NCBI RefSeq assembly: GCF_900109825.1
Contig: NZ_FOBL01000016.1
Coordinates: 1 to 60,718, forward strand
Direction of reading: 5' to 3'
From: Alkalibacterium putridalgicola
Lineage (GTDB): Bacteria > Bacillota > Bacilli > Lactobacillales > Carnobacteriaceae_A
DNA: 60,718 nt
This document shows, piece by piece, positions 35,046 to 47,908 of this stretch. Made by a program: the position numbers and the translations under genes. Each line of letters opens with the position of its first letter. Positions within the stretch are counted from its first letter, which is position 1. Below the pieces are notes generated by a model. That model had not been told where the DNA came from. It did not search any database and saw only the letters and a list, made by a program, of their open reading frames with translations.

Positions 35046-36193
35046 ATGACAGAATACACATTGAATGGTCTCCATTGCAGTAACTGCTCAGATGACCTGG
35101 AAAAGAAACTGAATCAGTTCGCGGGGAGTTCAGAAGTGACGATCGATTACGACACGAGCAGGTTGACTGTAGATGAAACAGATGCTGATATGGAGCAGAT
35201 AAAGAAAGTGCTGGAATTTGAGAAAATCACCCTGAAACCTTTGGAGAAGGGGGATGAGGAAAGTCATAGTGAACATTCCAATCATCATGGTCACCATCAC
35301 GGACATCAGCATGGTATGGGATCGATGATGAATCAGGAATCATCAAAGAAAATGCTGATCGTCTTTGGAGTGAATCTGGCTTTTTCGGCTCTCGAGTTCA
35401 TTTTCGGTTTTCTTTTCAATAGTATCGCCATCATGACTGATGCAGTTCATGACTGGGGGATGCTCTATCTATCGGACTGGCCACGTACTTTGAAAGAATA
35501 TCTACCAAAGAAACAAATGACCAGTACAGTTTCGGCCATCAGCGTTTTTCCCTATTAGGCGCTTTAGTGACGGCGGTCACCCTGCTCGGCGGCTCGGCTG
35601 TTATCCTCGTTACAGCGGTGCCGAGACTTCTCGATCCCGTAGAAGTGAATCATGAAGGCATGTTCTGGCTCTCGCTTTTCGCTATCGCTGCTAACGGGTT
35701 CTCTGCCTGGTTGATGAGCCGGGGCGACTCACATAACGAATCTCTCCTCAACCTTCATATGATGGAAGATGTACTAGGCTGGATAGGGGTATTAGCAGTG
35801 AGTATTGTTTTGTACTATACAGACTGGTATATTTTGGATCCAATCCTGTCTATCGCGATCGCCTCATTTATCATCTATAAAACCTGGCCGCTGTTCAGAG
35901 AAACGATTGAAATTTTTCTGGAAGCCACGCCAAAAGAATTATCAAGAGAAAAAATCGAGGAGGCGATCCTTTCCATCAAAGGTGTAACGAATGTCTCGCA
36001 TCTGCATGTCTGGTCCATAGACGGCAAAGAACATGCGATGACTGTGACGGTGAGTACTTCCCTGGAAGGAATGGAAGATATAGAAACGATCAAGGATAAG
36101 ATCAGAGACAATCTTTCAGATTATGCTGTGCATCATTCCACTATAGAGGTCGTCTATGATCCTGGAAAGACACTGATGAAAAGTAAAAGTTGA
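35046..36193 (+). pseudogene. HMA-CDF fusion metal efflux protein, frameshifted at a G5 tract
   Basis: The 5' frame (35046 to stop TAG 35556) encodes an HMA-like domain with CSNC (LNGLHCSNCSDDLEKKL), a linker with HSNHHGHHHGHQHG, and the first transmembrane part of a cation diffusion facilitator up to TDAVHDWG. At GGGGG (35455-35459) the CDF reading moves to the -1 frame: DALSIGLATYFERIS, SFGHQRFSLLGAL and the rest to 36193, including the C-terminal cytoplasmic domain (SHLHVWSIDGKEHAM). One extra G would restore about 382 aa. CDF proteins export Zn/Co/Cd by proton antiport. Either a real loss, phase variation, ribosomal slippage or a sequencing error. GAGGG lies before the ATG. Confidence 0.85.
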
Positions 36194-36252
36194 AAACAGG
36201 AAGTGAAGTCTGATAGTATAAGGTAACTTTAAATAAAAAAGGGGAGATCAAG

Positions 36253-36918
36253 ATGGGGATTCATGAATACTTCAAAAGTTTGAGTGATCTGGAGAAAATT
36301 TACCGCTGTCCGGGGAAGTTCAAGTATGAAGAACATTCTGTCGCAGAGCATTCATTTAAAGTGACAAAAGTTGCTCAATTTCTAGGGACTGTGGAAGAAA
36401 ACAGAGGCAGCGAGGTGAACTGGCAAGCCTTGTATGAAAAAGCATTGAATCATGATTATGCAGAAATTTTTATTGGAGACATCAAGACGCCTGTTAAGTA
36501 TGCCGATCCCGATCTGCGTGACCGACTGGCACATGTGGAAGAATCAATGACTCATCATTTCATACAGCAGGAATTTCCGGAAGAATTCCAAGCCATCTAT
36601 CATGAACGTCTGAAAGAAGGCAAAGATGAATCGCTGGAGGGCAAGATCCTGTCAGTCGCTGATAAGGTCGATCTTCTTTACGAATCTTTCGGGGAAATCC
36701 AAAAAGGGAATCCAGAGCCTTTGTTCAATGAAATTTACCGGGAATCATTAGATACTATCCTGAATTTTAAAGAAATGAAAAGTGTCCAGTATTTTCTGGC
36801 AGAGATTCTGCCGGATCTATTAAGAGGAGAATTTACCAATCAGTCGGAACTGGAAAAAATCACGCAGGGAATATTAAAGACTCACAAAGTAGAACAGACA
36901 TTCGCAATAGACGAATGA
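36253..36918 (+). CDS. HD-domain phosphohydrolase, YfbR-like
   Basis: 221 aa all-helical HD protein. Metal ligands are in EEHSVAEHSFKV (about residues 30-41), the HD doublet in LNHDYAEIFIGDIKTP and a later Asp in SVADKVDLLYE. The layout matches YfbR-type 5'-deoxynucleotidases, though substrate choice is not readable from the sequence. AGGGGAG-like ribosome site (aaaggggagatcaag). Stands alone between terminators. Confidence 0.82.
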   Translation: MGIHEYFKSLSDLEKIYRCPGKFKYEEHSVAEHSFKVTKVAQFLGTVEENRGSEVNWQALYEKALNHDYAEIFIGDIKTPVKYADPDLRDRLAHVEESMTHHFIQQEFPEEFQAIYHERLKEGKDESLEGKILSVADKVDLLYESFGEIQKGNPEPLFNEIYRESLDTILNFKEMKSVQYFLAEILPDLLRGEFTNQSELEKITQGILKTHKVEQTFAIDE

Positions 36919-36938
36919 ATATGGTAGAATATAGGATG

Positions 36939-36976
36939 AAAGAGAGGGAAGAGTCACGACTCTTTCCTCTCTTTTG
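36939..36976 (+). terminator. Hairpin terminator after the HD gene
   Basis: AAAGAGAGG-g-AAGAGTC pairs with GACTCTT-t-CCTCTCTTT (36939-36955 / 36958-36974). Very short loop, T-rich 3' arm. Confidence 0.75.
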
Positions 36977-37080
36977 ACAGTCAATGAAAGTGTAATAGTC
37001 GCATAACGTAGACAAAAACTTTACAATATGAGTAAGAGTTCATGAACGGAAAAGACGAATAACAAAGGTAGGATGAAAGC

Positions 37081-39915
<2,835 letters not shown>

Positions 39916-39967
39916 GGTGCGGTTTCCTCCAACAAGATGAATGATGTAAGCTGTTAATACGTAAAAA

Positions 39968-40011
39968 TCAGTCGTAAGTCCTATGACATTTTAAAAAAGT
40001 TGATGCATAAT
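39968..40011 (+). promoter_or_regulatory. Promoter with LiaR/CesR-like box before the yvlB-pspC operon
   Basis: TCAGTCGTAAGTCCTA (39968-39983) agrees at 13 of 16 positions with the lactococcal CesR box as I recall it (TCAGHCTNNAGDCTGA). It directly precedes a -35-like TATGAC (39982-39987), an 18-base spacer and CATAAT (40006-40011). Placement suits an activator of the LiaR/CesR cell-envelope-stress class; the gene content downstream matches that regulon. Confidence 0.5.
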
Positions 40012-40073
40012 AAGTATAGAACGAAAATAACTATGATGTATCGATTAAAGGAACCTATATAGGAGGGCTTTGA

Positions 40074-41786
40074 ATGAACGAAAGAGAACGTATTATAGAC
40101 CTGATGAAAAAAGGCATATTATCAACTGAAGAAGGACTGGACCTGCTGGAAAATACGATCAGTAAAGAAGGCAAAAAAGTCGAAGCAGAAGAGTTTACTG
40201 ACGAAACTGTCGACAATACTGACACAGCGAAGGCCAGCGAAAAAGCAGAGGACAAGGAACCGGTACAGGATCAAAACGAAGCGGAAGCTGAACTTGAAGC
40301 ATTGGTCAAAGAAATCAATGCCTGTTCTGTGAAACTTGACACCTTGAATCAGCAACTCAGTGACGTGGATGCTGAATTGAATGCAAAGAACACGGAATTG
40401 AATCAGCTGACCAAAGACAGCCAGTCTGACATTACAGAAAGAAAAGAAGCTATCTCAGAAGAGATCCGACTCGTTCAAAAAGAACTGGAATTGATCAAGC
40501 AGTTGGATGAAGTGGATAATACAGAGGAAATCGTTTCGCTTCGCAATAAAATAGACAAGCTGTCAAAAGAACTTGAACAGGTTGAAATGACTGAACAGGA
40601 CTTTGAAGATGACAGCCATATTAAAGAACTGAGTGCTGCGGTCGATCGACTGGAAGAGAAAAAAGCAGAACTCAGTCGTGAAAAAGAGGAATGTGTCAAA
40701 CAGCTAAATCGTTCAAAAGTCAGACAGTGGACGCTGAAAGCAAAACAAGCCACGTCAAGCTTTGAAATTCCAGAAGACTGGAAGAAAGAAGCCAGTGAAG
40801 AACTGACAAAAGCCGGAAAACGAATCGAAGAGGCAAGCAAAGAAATGTCTTCTCTTTTTAAAAAGAAAGTGAACCAGGCTTCTGATAAAGATGTGAAGCA
40901 GACGATCCGTACATCTTTGGATAATGTGTTTGAGAATTTCGACTGGAAGAATGTCAGTTTGAAATTTCCTACACTGGCATCCAAAGAGTACAGCAAAGAG
41001 TGGGCGTTTGATGATTCGACAGCAACGATCATAGACATCAAAGTAGCTAACGGAAAGATCACGATCAACAAAGGGAATACCGAGACGATCTCTCTATCAG
41101 CTAAAGGAAAACTTTATGGTCGTATGGACGAGGCTACCCCGGAGGAATCATTCGCTGCACGCAGTACCGTCAATGCGGATGAAGATAAACTGATCGTACA
41201 TGTACCGAATAAACGCGTTTATGCGGACTTGACCTTGACCTTGCCAGAAAGAACGTATGATTATCTTTCGATCAATACGTTGAATGGAAAAGTGATGGTG
41301 AATGAACTTGATGTCAAAGATGTTTATGCTAAATCGACGAACGGTTCCATTACATTTGATAAACTGAGCGGCACGATGCTTGAAGCAAAAGGCTCAAATG
41401 GGTCGGTAACCGTAAATAACAGCCAGCTGAAAGATCTGCTCGCCAGTACTGTCAATGGTTCTCTGGCATATGATGGAGAGCTGGAAAGCGGCGATCTGTC
41501 CACAACCAATGGCGAAGTGAAAGTGACGGTTAAAAATGAGTCGATCGCCAGACTTAAAGCGGCGACCGTTAATGGTAACGTGAAACTGGCCGTTCCAGAT
41601 AATGTCACCCTTGAAGGGAAGGCAAAAACAACGTTCGGCAAGATCAAAAGCCGCTTAAGTAATGTTGAAGTCAATGATGATTCTGAAAATACGAAACGTT
41701 TTAAAAGAGTTGTAGATGAAACGTCTTTTGATTTCAATGTATCAACCACAACTGGAAATGTCTTACTAAAAGATACTGACAAATAA
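40074..41786 (+). CDS. YvlB-like protein: SHOCT-like head, coiled coil, DUF4097 beta domain
   Basis: 570 aa. An N-terminal SHOCT-like helix pair (ERERIIDLMKKGILSTEEGLDLLE) is followed by a strongly charged coiled coil (about residues 55-220) and a basic linker, then a C-terminal beta-helical DUF4097 domain (about 300-565) with repeated G/N turns such as NTLNGKVMVNELDVKDVYAKS-type repeats. No signal peptide. B. subtilis YvlB, in a stress operon with PspC- and YvlD-type genes, is similar but lacks so long a coiled coil. Function unknown; probably envelope-stress related. AGGAGGG precedes the ATG. Confidence 0.8.
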   Translation: MNERERIIDLMKKGILSTEEGLDLLENTISKEGKKVEAEEFTDETVDNTDTAKASEKAEDKEPVQDQNEAEAELEALVKEINACSVKLDTLNQQLSDVDAELNAKNTELNQLTKDSQSDITERKEAISEEIRLVQKELELIKQLDEVDNTEEIVSLRNKIDKLSKELEQVEMTEQDFEDDSHIKELSAAVDRLEEKKAELSREKEECVKQLNRSKVRQWTLKAKQATSSFEIPEDWKKEASEELTKAGKRIEEASKEMSSLFKKKVNQASDKDVKQTIRTSLDNVFENFDWKNVSLKFPTLASKEYSKEWAFDDSTATIIDIKVANGKITINKGNTETISLSAKGKLYGRMDEATPEESFAARSTVNADEDKLIVHVPNKRVYADLTLTLPERTYDYLSINTLNGKVMVNELDVKDVYAKSTNGSITFDKLSGTMLEAKGSNGSVTVNNSQLKDLLASTVNGSLAYDGELESGDLSTTNGEVKVTVKNESIARLKAATVNGNVKLAVPDNVTLEGKAKTTFGKIKSRLSNVEVNDDSENTKRFKRVVDETSFDFNVSTTTGNVLLKDTDK

Positions 41787-41809
41787 TTTGAAAGGGAATG
41801 AGGTCAAAA

Positions 41810-42109
41810 ATGAGTAAACTAACTAAATCAAAAAACAATGCAGTCATATTTGGAGTTCTGGGAGGGATCGGAGAGTATTTCAATATCGATCCTGTCCTGC
41901 TGCGTGTCATCGTCGTCGTTGCAACGTTTGTAGGTGTCGGATCAACTGTTCCGATTTATCTCCTGCTGGCACTGGTGATGCCGGATGGTAATCAGACTTC
42001 ACAGAGCGGGGACAAACCGCGTTCATCCTCACCATTTGGTCCATATAATGAAAAACCAAAAAGGAAAGAGGCAGAAAAAGTAGAAGAAGAGGATTGGAGT
42101 GACTTTTAA
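41810..42109 (+). CDS. PspC-domain membrane protein
   Basis: 99 aa. One PspC domain (LTKSKNNAVIFGVLGGIGEYF, IDPVLLRVIVVVATF, a transmembrane segment ending LLLALVMPDG) and an acidic, Ser-rich tail. PspC proteins act in phage-shock/LiaR-type envelope responses. I start at the ATG at 41810 (GAGG 6 bases upstream) rather than 41798. It lies 24 bp after the yvlB-like gene and 3 bp before yvlD. Confidence 0.88.
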   Translation: MSKLTKSKNNAVIFGVLGGIGEYFNIDPVLLRVIVVVATFVGVGSTVPIYLLLALVMPDGNQTSQSGDKPRSSSPFGPYNEKPKRKEAEKVEEEDWSDF

Positions 42110-42112
42110 TCA

Positions 42113-42442
42113 ATGAAATGGTGGCAGCGTATCTTAGCTAATACATTGATTTTTCTGGCATTAGCCGGTTTTCTCGATGGTTTTATGATCGCCTCCTGGC
42201 TGACCGCCTTAGTGGCTGCTGTCGTTTTCGGGATATTGAATGTACTGGTCAAACCGATTCTGGTTATCCTGTCATTTCCGATAACGATCATGACATTAGG
42301 ATTGTTCTATTTGATCATCAATGGCCTGATGCTATGGCTGACCGCCGCTTTAGTCGGTGGCTTCGGATTCAGTTCATTTGGACTGGCACTACTGGTGGCT
42401 TTGATCGTATCAGCTTTAAATGCTTACTTCAATAACGCATAG
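42113..42442 (+). CDS. Phage holin family 4 / YvlD-like membrane protein
   Basis: 109 aa with four closely spaced transmembrane helices; NVLVKPILVILSFPITIMT is the conserved central block of the family. Despite the family name these are host genes that travel with yvlB and pspC in envelope-stress operons. Start 3 bp after the pspC stop. Followed by a strong terminator, so it ends the three-gene operon. Confidence 0.88.
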   Translation: MKWWQRILANTLIFLALAGFLDGFMIASWLTALVAAVVFGILNVLVKPILVILSFPITIMTLGLFYLIINGLMLWLTAALVGGFGFSSFGLALLVALIVSALNAYFNNA

Positions 42443-42443
42443 T

Positions 42444-42486
42444 AAAAAAGGCTTAATGCAGGTATTCGCATTAAGCCTTTTTTGTA
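42444..42486 (+). terminator. Terminator of the yvlB-pspC-yvlD operon
   Basis: A perfect 16-bp stem (42444-42459 / 42468-42483) with 8-base loop and T-run. Confidence 0.92.
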
Positions 42487-42573
42487 TGCCGTGCCTCCGG
42501 TTTTTCTATTATGACCTAGCCAAATATGATATGATGAAGGTATGTTTATATCAATGAATAAAGGAGATAATCA

Positions 42574-43512
42574 ATGACTGCTTCAGTAAAAGTACATGAG
42601 CTTGTAGATTCAATGGATGATTTGCTTGTCATTGTCGGCGAAGAGAATCTGGATAGAAAAATTATGATCAGTGATTTATCAAGACCTGCGTTGGAGCTTA
42701 CCGGATACTTCAGTTTTTATCCTCAAGATAGAATTCAACTGTTAGGTAAAACCGAACTTTCATTTGCGGAAAAAATGACTAGCGATGAACGCTATATTGT
42801 CATGAAGCGTATGTGTCAGGCGGAAACACCAGCTTTTCTGATTTCGAGGAATCAGGAACCACCGAAAGAACTGTTAAAAGCGGCAGAGGAAAAAGGCATT
42901 CCCGTCCTTCTCTCAAAACGCTCAACGACTCGTTTGTCTTCAAATGTGACAAATTTTTTGGAAGAACGCTTAGCTGAACGTATATCTCAACATGGTGTCC
43001 TTATAGATATATACGGTATGGGAGTACTGATCATAGGGGATTCAGGGATCGGTAAATCTGAAACGGCCCTTGAACTGATCCAGCGCGGACACCGTCTGGT
43101 CGCGGATGACAGAGTGGAGCTTTACATGATGGATGAAAGACGTATCATTGGGGAACCACCGGAAATTTTGAGAAATCTGATCGAAATCAGAGGGATCGGT
43201 GTGATCGATGTCGTCAATCTGTTTGGTGTCGGTTCGATTCGTACGAAAAAACGCGTAGACCTTGTCATTAATCTTGAGCACTGGGATCGTAACAGACAGT
43301 ATGACCGTTTAGGGCATAATCTGGACAAAATGCGCATATTCAATGTCGATATTCCGAAACTCTCTATTCCAGTACGAGTCGGACGTAATCTGTCGATCAT
43401 TATTGAAATTGCTACAATGAATATACGTGCCAAGGAAATGGGATATGATGCGACTAAAACATTCGAGAATAATCTGAATAAACTGATAGAAAAGAATACG
43501 CGGGAAGAATAG
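42574..43512 (+). CDS. hprK: HPr kinase/phosphorylase
   Basis: 312 aa. N-terminal DRTGG-like domain and C-terminal kinase domain with P-loop GDSGIGKSETALEL (about residues 152-165) and the HprK signature EIRGIGVIDVVNLFG. It phosphorylates or dephosphorylates Ser46 of HPr according to sugar status; HPr(Ser-P) is the CcpA corepressor. Start of the conserved hprK-lgt-gpsA-galU block. GGAGA precedes the ATG. Confidence 0.97.
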   Translation: MTASVKVHELVDSMDDLLVIVGEENLDRKIMISDLSRPALELTGYFSFYPQDRIQLLGKTELSFAEKMTSDERYIVMKRMCQAETPAFLISRNQEPPKELLKAAEEKGIPVLLSKRSTTRLSSNVTNFLEERLAERISQHGVLIDIYGMGVLIIGDSGIGKSETALELIQRGHRLVADDRVELYMMDERRIIGEPPEILRNLIEIRGIGVIDVVNLFGVGSIRTKKRVDLVINLEHWDRNRQYDRLGHNLDKMRIFNVDIPKLSIPVRVGRNLSIIIEIATMNIRAKEMGYDATKTFENNLNKLIEKNTREE

Positions 43513-43526
43513 ATGGAGGCTCATAA

Positions 43527-44402
43527 ATGTATAATGTTATAGGTAATATAGATCCGGTTGCTTTCAGGTTAGGTCCTTTAGAAGTAGCCTGGTATGGGAT
43601 CATTATTGTTATAGGGATGTTTCTTGCTATCTGGTTAAGTATGCGTGAAGCAAATAAGCAGGGAATAGGCGAAGACTTCATCATTGATCTGGCGTTTTGG
43701 CTTATCCCGATGGGGCTGATCGGTGCACGAATATATTATGTCTTATTTGAACTGCCGACATATTTAGCTGATCCACTCAGTGTTTTTTATATTTGGGAAG
43801 GGGGGATAGCGATTTATGGAGGCTTGATCCTTGGGTTTATCACGATGTACTGGTATAGCCGGAAGAATGATGTCCCCGTCTGGCTTTTAGTCGATATCCT
43901 TGCTCCCCATGTTATGATCGCCCAGGCCATTGGTCGATGGGGAAACTTTGTCAATCAGGAAGCCCATGGTGAAGCAGTCAGTCGTCAGTTCCTTGAGGGA
44001 CTTCAGCTCCCCGACTTCATCATCGAACAGATGAATATCAAGGGAACGTATTACCATCCAACCTTTTTATATGAATCAGTATGGAATATCGTCGGCTTTA
44101 TCCTTCTAATGCTCTTGAGAGCAAAAGACAGGCTGCTGCTTAGAGGAGAGGTCTTTTTAGGTTATCTTGCCTGGTATGGTCTAGGCCGATTTTTCATTGA
44201 AGGCATGAGAACGGACAGTCTTTATATTGGAGCTTTCCGTGTTTCACAACTGCTTTCTCTACTGCTGCTGGTTTCAAGTATTGGCTTGATCATCTATCGA
44301 CGCTTTTATGTTTACCCAAGACCGCCTTATTATTCAGAGGGCATAGAACCTGAAAAAGTGTTTGAAGAGAACCAGAAAAAGTATCATCAGAAAAAAAGAT
44401 GA
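43527..44402 (+). CDS. lgt: Prolipoprotein diacylglyceryl transferase
   Basis: 291 aa with about seven transmembrane helices. It transfers diacylglycerol to the lipobox Cys of prolipoproteins, such as those at 8.1 and 53.5 kb. The Lgt signature GRWGNFVNQEAHG is at about residues 137-149, and YHPTFLYES and EVFLGYLAWYGLGRFFIEGMR are typical. 14 bp after hprK. Confidence 0.96.
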   Translation: MYNVIGNIDPVAFRLGPLEVAWYGIIIVIGMFLAIWLSMREANKQGIGEDFIIDLAFWLIPMGLIGARIYYVLFELPTYLADPLSVFYIWEGGIAIYGGLILGFITMYWYSRKNDVPVWLLVDILAPHVMIAQAIGRWGNFVNQEAHGEAVSRQFLEGLQLPDFIIEQMNIKGTYYHPTFLYESVWNIVGFILLMLLRAKDRLLLRGEVFLGYLAWYGLGRFFIEGMRTDSLYIGAFRVSQLLSLLLLVSSIGLIIYRRFYVYPRPPYYSEGIEPEKVFEENQKKYHQKKR

Positions 44403-44442
44403 ATAAATGACACGAACGTCAACAATCAAAGGATGGGATAGA

Positions 44443-45444
44443 ATGGGAAGAAAACTGGCTGTTTTAGGCGCTGGCTCCTGGGGCAGCGCTTTAGCGAACG
44501 TGTTAACTGAAAATGGTCATCATGTCAGTATCTGGACCAGAGATCAGGCTCAAAAGAACGAAATCAATTCCAGTCATACAAACAAACATTATTTGCCTGA
44601 ATTTATATTTCCGAATGAAATCGTTGCAACAACAGATTTGAAAAAGGCGATTGAAGATGTTGAGGCCATTGTCATAGTGATACCTACAAGTGGAATCCGA
44701 GAACTGGCCCAGCGGTTAAATACGATCCTGGACAGAAAAGTAACGATCGTCCATGCATCAAAAGGACTTGAACGAGAAACACACAAGCGCATCTCCACTA
44801 TCCTTGAAGAAGAACTGTCTTCTGAAAGCGTCACAGGGATCGTAGCCTTGTCGGGCCCCAGTCATGCCGAAGAAGTGATCAATCGTGACTTGACGACTAT
44901 CACTGCGGCATCTGTTGATACTGAAAGTGCCCGATATGTTCAGAAACTGTTCATCAATGATTACTTCAGAGTCTACACAAACACTGATATTATTGGCGTG
45001 GAGATCGGTGCAGCTTTGAAAAATATCATTGCCATCGGAGCGGGCATAATTGCAGGACTTGGGTATGGAGATAATGCTAAAGCCGGCCTGGTAACCCGCG
45101 GCTTAGCTGAAATCAGCCGTCTCGGTGTAGAGATGGGGGCCGATCCGCTGACATTTATGGGGCTCAGCGGTGTAGGAGATTTGATCGTCACCTGTACCAG
45201 TCCACATTCACGTAACTGGCGGGCAGGTTACCAGTTAGGTAAAGGAGAAGCTATCCAAACTGTTCTGGATAACATGGGGATGGTCGTTGAGGGTGTATCA
45301 ACGACACAGGCTGCCTTCGAACTGGCCAGAGAGCATGAGATAGAAATGCCGATTACTGAAGCTATATATGATGTGTTATACAAGGATGCTGAAGTTAAAT
45401 ATGTTATACTGAATCTGATGCAACGTGAAGGCAAGGCAGAGTAA
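44443..45444 (+). CDS. gpsA: Glycerol-3-phosphate dehydrogenase [NAD(P)+]
   Basis: 333 aa. N-terminal Rossmann motif AVLGAGSWGSALANVL, central SGPSHAEEV and active-site GVEIGAALKNIIAIGAGI (catalytic Lys). Makes sn-glycerol-3-phosphate for phospholipid and teichoic acid synthesis. I use the ATG at 44443; the in-frame ATG at 44407 lies 5 bp after lgt and lacks a ribosome site. Confidence 0.95.
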   Translation: MGRKLAVLGAGSWGSALANVLTENGHHVSIWTRDQAQKNEINSSHTNKHYLPEFIFPNEIVATTDLKKAIEDVEAIVIVIPTSGIRELAQRLNTILDRKVTIVHASKGLERETHKRISTILEEELSSESVTGIVALSGPSHAEEVINRDLTTITAASVDTESARYVQKLFINDYFRVYTNTDIIGVEIGAALKNIIAIGAGIIAGLGYGDNAKAGLVTRGLAEISRLGVEMGADPLTFMGLSGVGDLIVTCTSPHSRNWRAGYQLGKGEAIQTVLDNMGMVVEGVSTTQAAFELAREHEIEMPITEAIYDVLYKDAEVKYVILNLMQREGKAE

Positions 45445-45485
45445 TAGGTTTTGCCTGAAAATCTATATAAAGGAGTAGAGCGAAA

Positions 45486-46430
45486 ATGAAGAAAGTAAGA
45501 AAAGCGATCATTCCTGCCGCAGGATATGGGACTCGTTTTTTACCTGCAACAAAAGCAATGCCTAAGGAAATGATCCCCATTGTGGATAAGCCGACGATTC
45601 AGTTTATTGTAGAAGAGGCGATTGCCTCCGGTATCGAGGACATCCTTATCATAACAGGGAAGCTGAAAAGACCGATCGAAGATCACTTTGACTCTAATCC
45701 GGAACTGGAAGAAAATCTGCGTAAAAAAGGCAAAGAAGAGCTGCTGGAACTAGTGGAAGAGACGACAGGACTCAATCTATATTTCGTCAGACAACCGTAT
45801 CCTTTAGGCTTGGGTCACGCTGTCCTGCAGGCTAAAGCATTTGTGGGAGATGAACCCTTCGTTGTTATGCTTGGAGACGATGTGATGGCCGATGAAGAGC
45901 CATTGACAAAACAATTGATTGAAGGGTATGAAAAGACCCACGCTTCTAATATTGCAGTTATGCGTGTGCCGCATGAGGAGACATCAAGTTACGGGATCAT
46001 CGATCCAGAAGCGGAAGCGGAAGACGGATTGTATAATGTACGCAAATTCGTTGAAAAACCGGCTCCCGAAGATGCGCCAAGTGATCTGGCAATCATTGGC
46101 CGTTACCTCCTGATGCCTGAAATTTTCGGTATTCTGGAAAAGCTTGAACCGGGTGTCGGGGGAGAAATCCAGCTTACCGATGCAATAGATGAGCTGAACA
46201 AGACTCAACGTGTTTTTGCCAAAGAGTTTAAAGGTGAGCGTTATGACGTTGGAGATAAATTCGGATTCTTAAAAACAACGATCCAATACGGACTCAAGCA
46301 TCCTCAGGTAAAGGATGATCTGAAAAAGTATATCCTGGATTTAAGTAAAGAACTGGAATCTGGATCGATCGTAAACAATATGGATCCTGAAGCCCATGAA
46401 CTCGAGTCAGCGAAGACAGACGAAGAATAA
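45486..46430 (+). CDS. galU: UTP-glucose-1-phosphate uridylyltransferase
   Basis: 314 aa nucleotidyltransferase that makes UDP-glucose. [21 protein letters not shown] is the nucleotide loop, followed by the [22 protein letters not shown] and VMLGDDVM blocks. Works with the phosphoglucomutase gene at 47.9 kb to supply glucosyl donors for glycolipids and wall polymers. GGAGT is the ribosome site. Confidence 0.96.
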   Translation: MKKVRKAIIPAAGYGTRFLPATKAMPKEMIPIVDKPTIQFIVEEAIASGIEDILIITGKLKRPIEDHFDSNPELEENLRKKGKEELLELVEETTGLNLYFVRQPYPLGLGHAVLQAKAFVGDEPFVVMLGDDVMADEEPLTKQLIEGYEKTHASNIAVMRVPHEETSSYGIIDPEAEAEDGLYNVRKFVEKPAPEDAPSDLAIIGRYLLMPEIFGILEKLEPGVGGEIQLTDAIDELNKTQRVFAKEFKGERYDVGDKFGFLKTTIQYGLKHPQVKDDLKKYILDLSKELESGSIVNNMDPEAHELESAKTDEE

Positions 46431-46458
46431 ACACTGAATACTGAATGAACGCTCAGTT

Positions 46459-46518
46459 AAGCTCCATTTATAATGAACAGGATGAGTTCATGCTGTTCAT
46501 TATGGAAGGAGCTTTTTT
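46459..46518 (+). terminator. galU terminator
   Basis: Two-part hairpin: outer AAGCTCC/GGAGCTT and inner ATAATGAACAG/CTGTTCATTAT around a 12-base loop, followed by TTTT. Confidence 0.88.
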
Positions 46519-46521
46519 CGC

Positions 46522-46549
46522 TTGACAAATACATAGAATCTGGTAAACT
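46522..46549 (+). promoter_or_regulatory. trxB promoter
   Basis: Perfect TTGACA (46522-46527), 16-base spacer and TAAACT (46544-46549), directly after the galU terminator and about 110 bp before trxB. Confidence 0.65.
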
Positions 46550-46661
46550 ATATAAGGTGAATCACTTACAAAAAGTAAGTACATGATTCTGAAAACTTAT
46601 TATGATAAACTAACTACTATAAATCAACTAATTTAATGCTTAGTGAGAGGAGCATGTCTGA

Positions 46662-47615
<954 letters not shown>

Positions 47616-47625
47616 AAGAATGATG

Positions 47626-47668
47626 AAGAAGAGCAGGAGAGGTGAATCTCCTGCTCTTCTTTTTTTGC
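47626..47668 (+). terminator. trxB terminator
   Basis: A perfect 15-bp stem (47626-47640 / 47647-47661), loop ggtgaa, then a run of T. The following 240 bp to pgcA hold a promoter-like tgatacaat near 47850 and nothing else I recognise. Confidence 0.92.
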
Positions 47669-47908
47669 GTATACGTTCTGAAATGAGGCTGATCCTTTTG
47701 GAAGACTCCCCAAATGAAATAACAGGAAAGGGCAAAGCAGGTGAAGCAAACGTTTCTTTATTTTATAGCTTTGATTTTAATAATGATCATAGCTTCTCCT
47801 GTTAAATTGTTAACATGTACTCTTTTCTTATGCAAGATAGTGATAAACATGATACAATTAATTTATAAGGGTCACCTGAAAGAAATCATATAGAGACGAG
47901 GGATTAAT

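Noticed and set aside
36939-36976. Transposon inverted repeat
   Set aside because: The structure is better explained as a terminator; no transposase or matching second copy nearby.
40475-41071. 198-codon minus-strand frame, serine-rich, inside the yvlB-like gene
   Set aside because: Reflects the acidic/lysine-rich coiled coil read backwards; not an independent gene.
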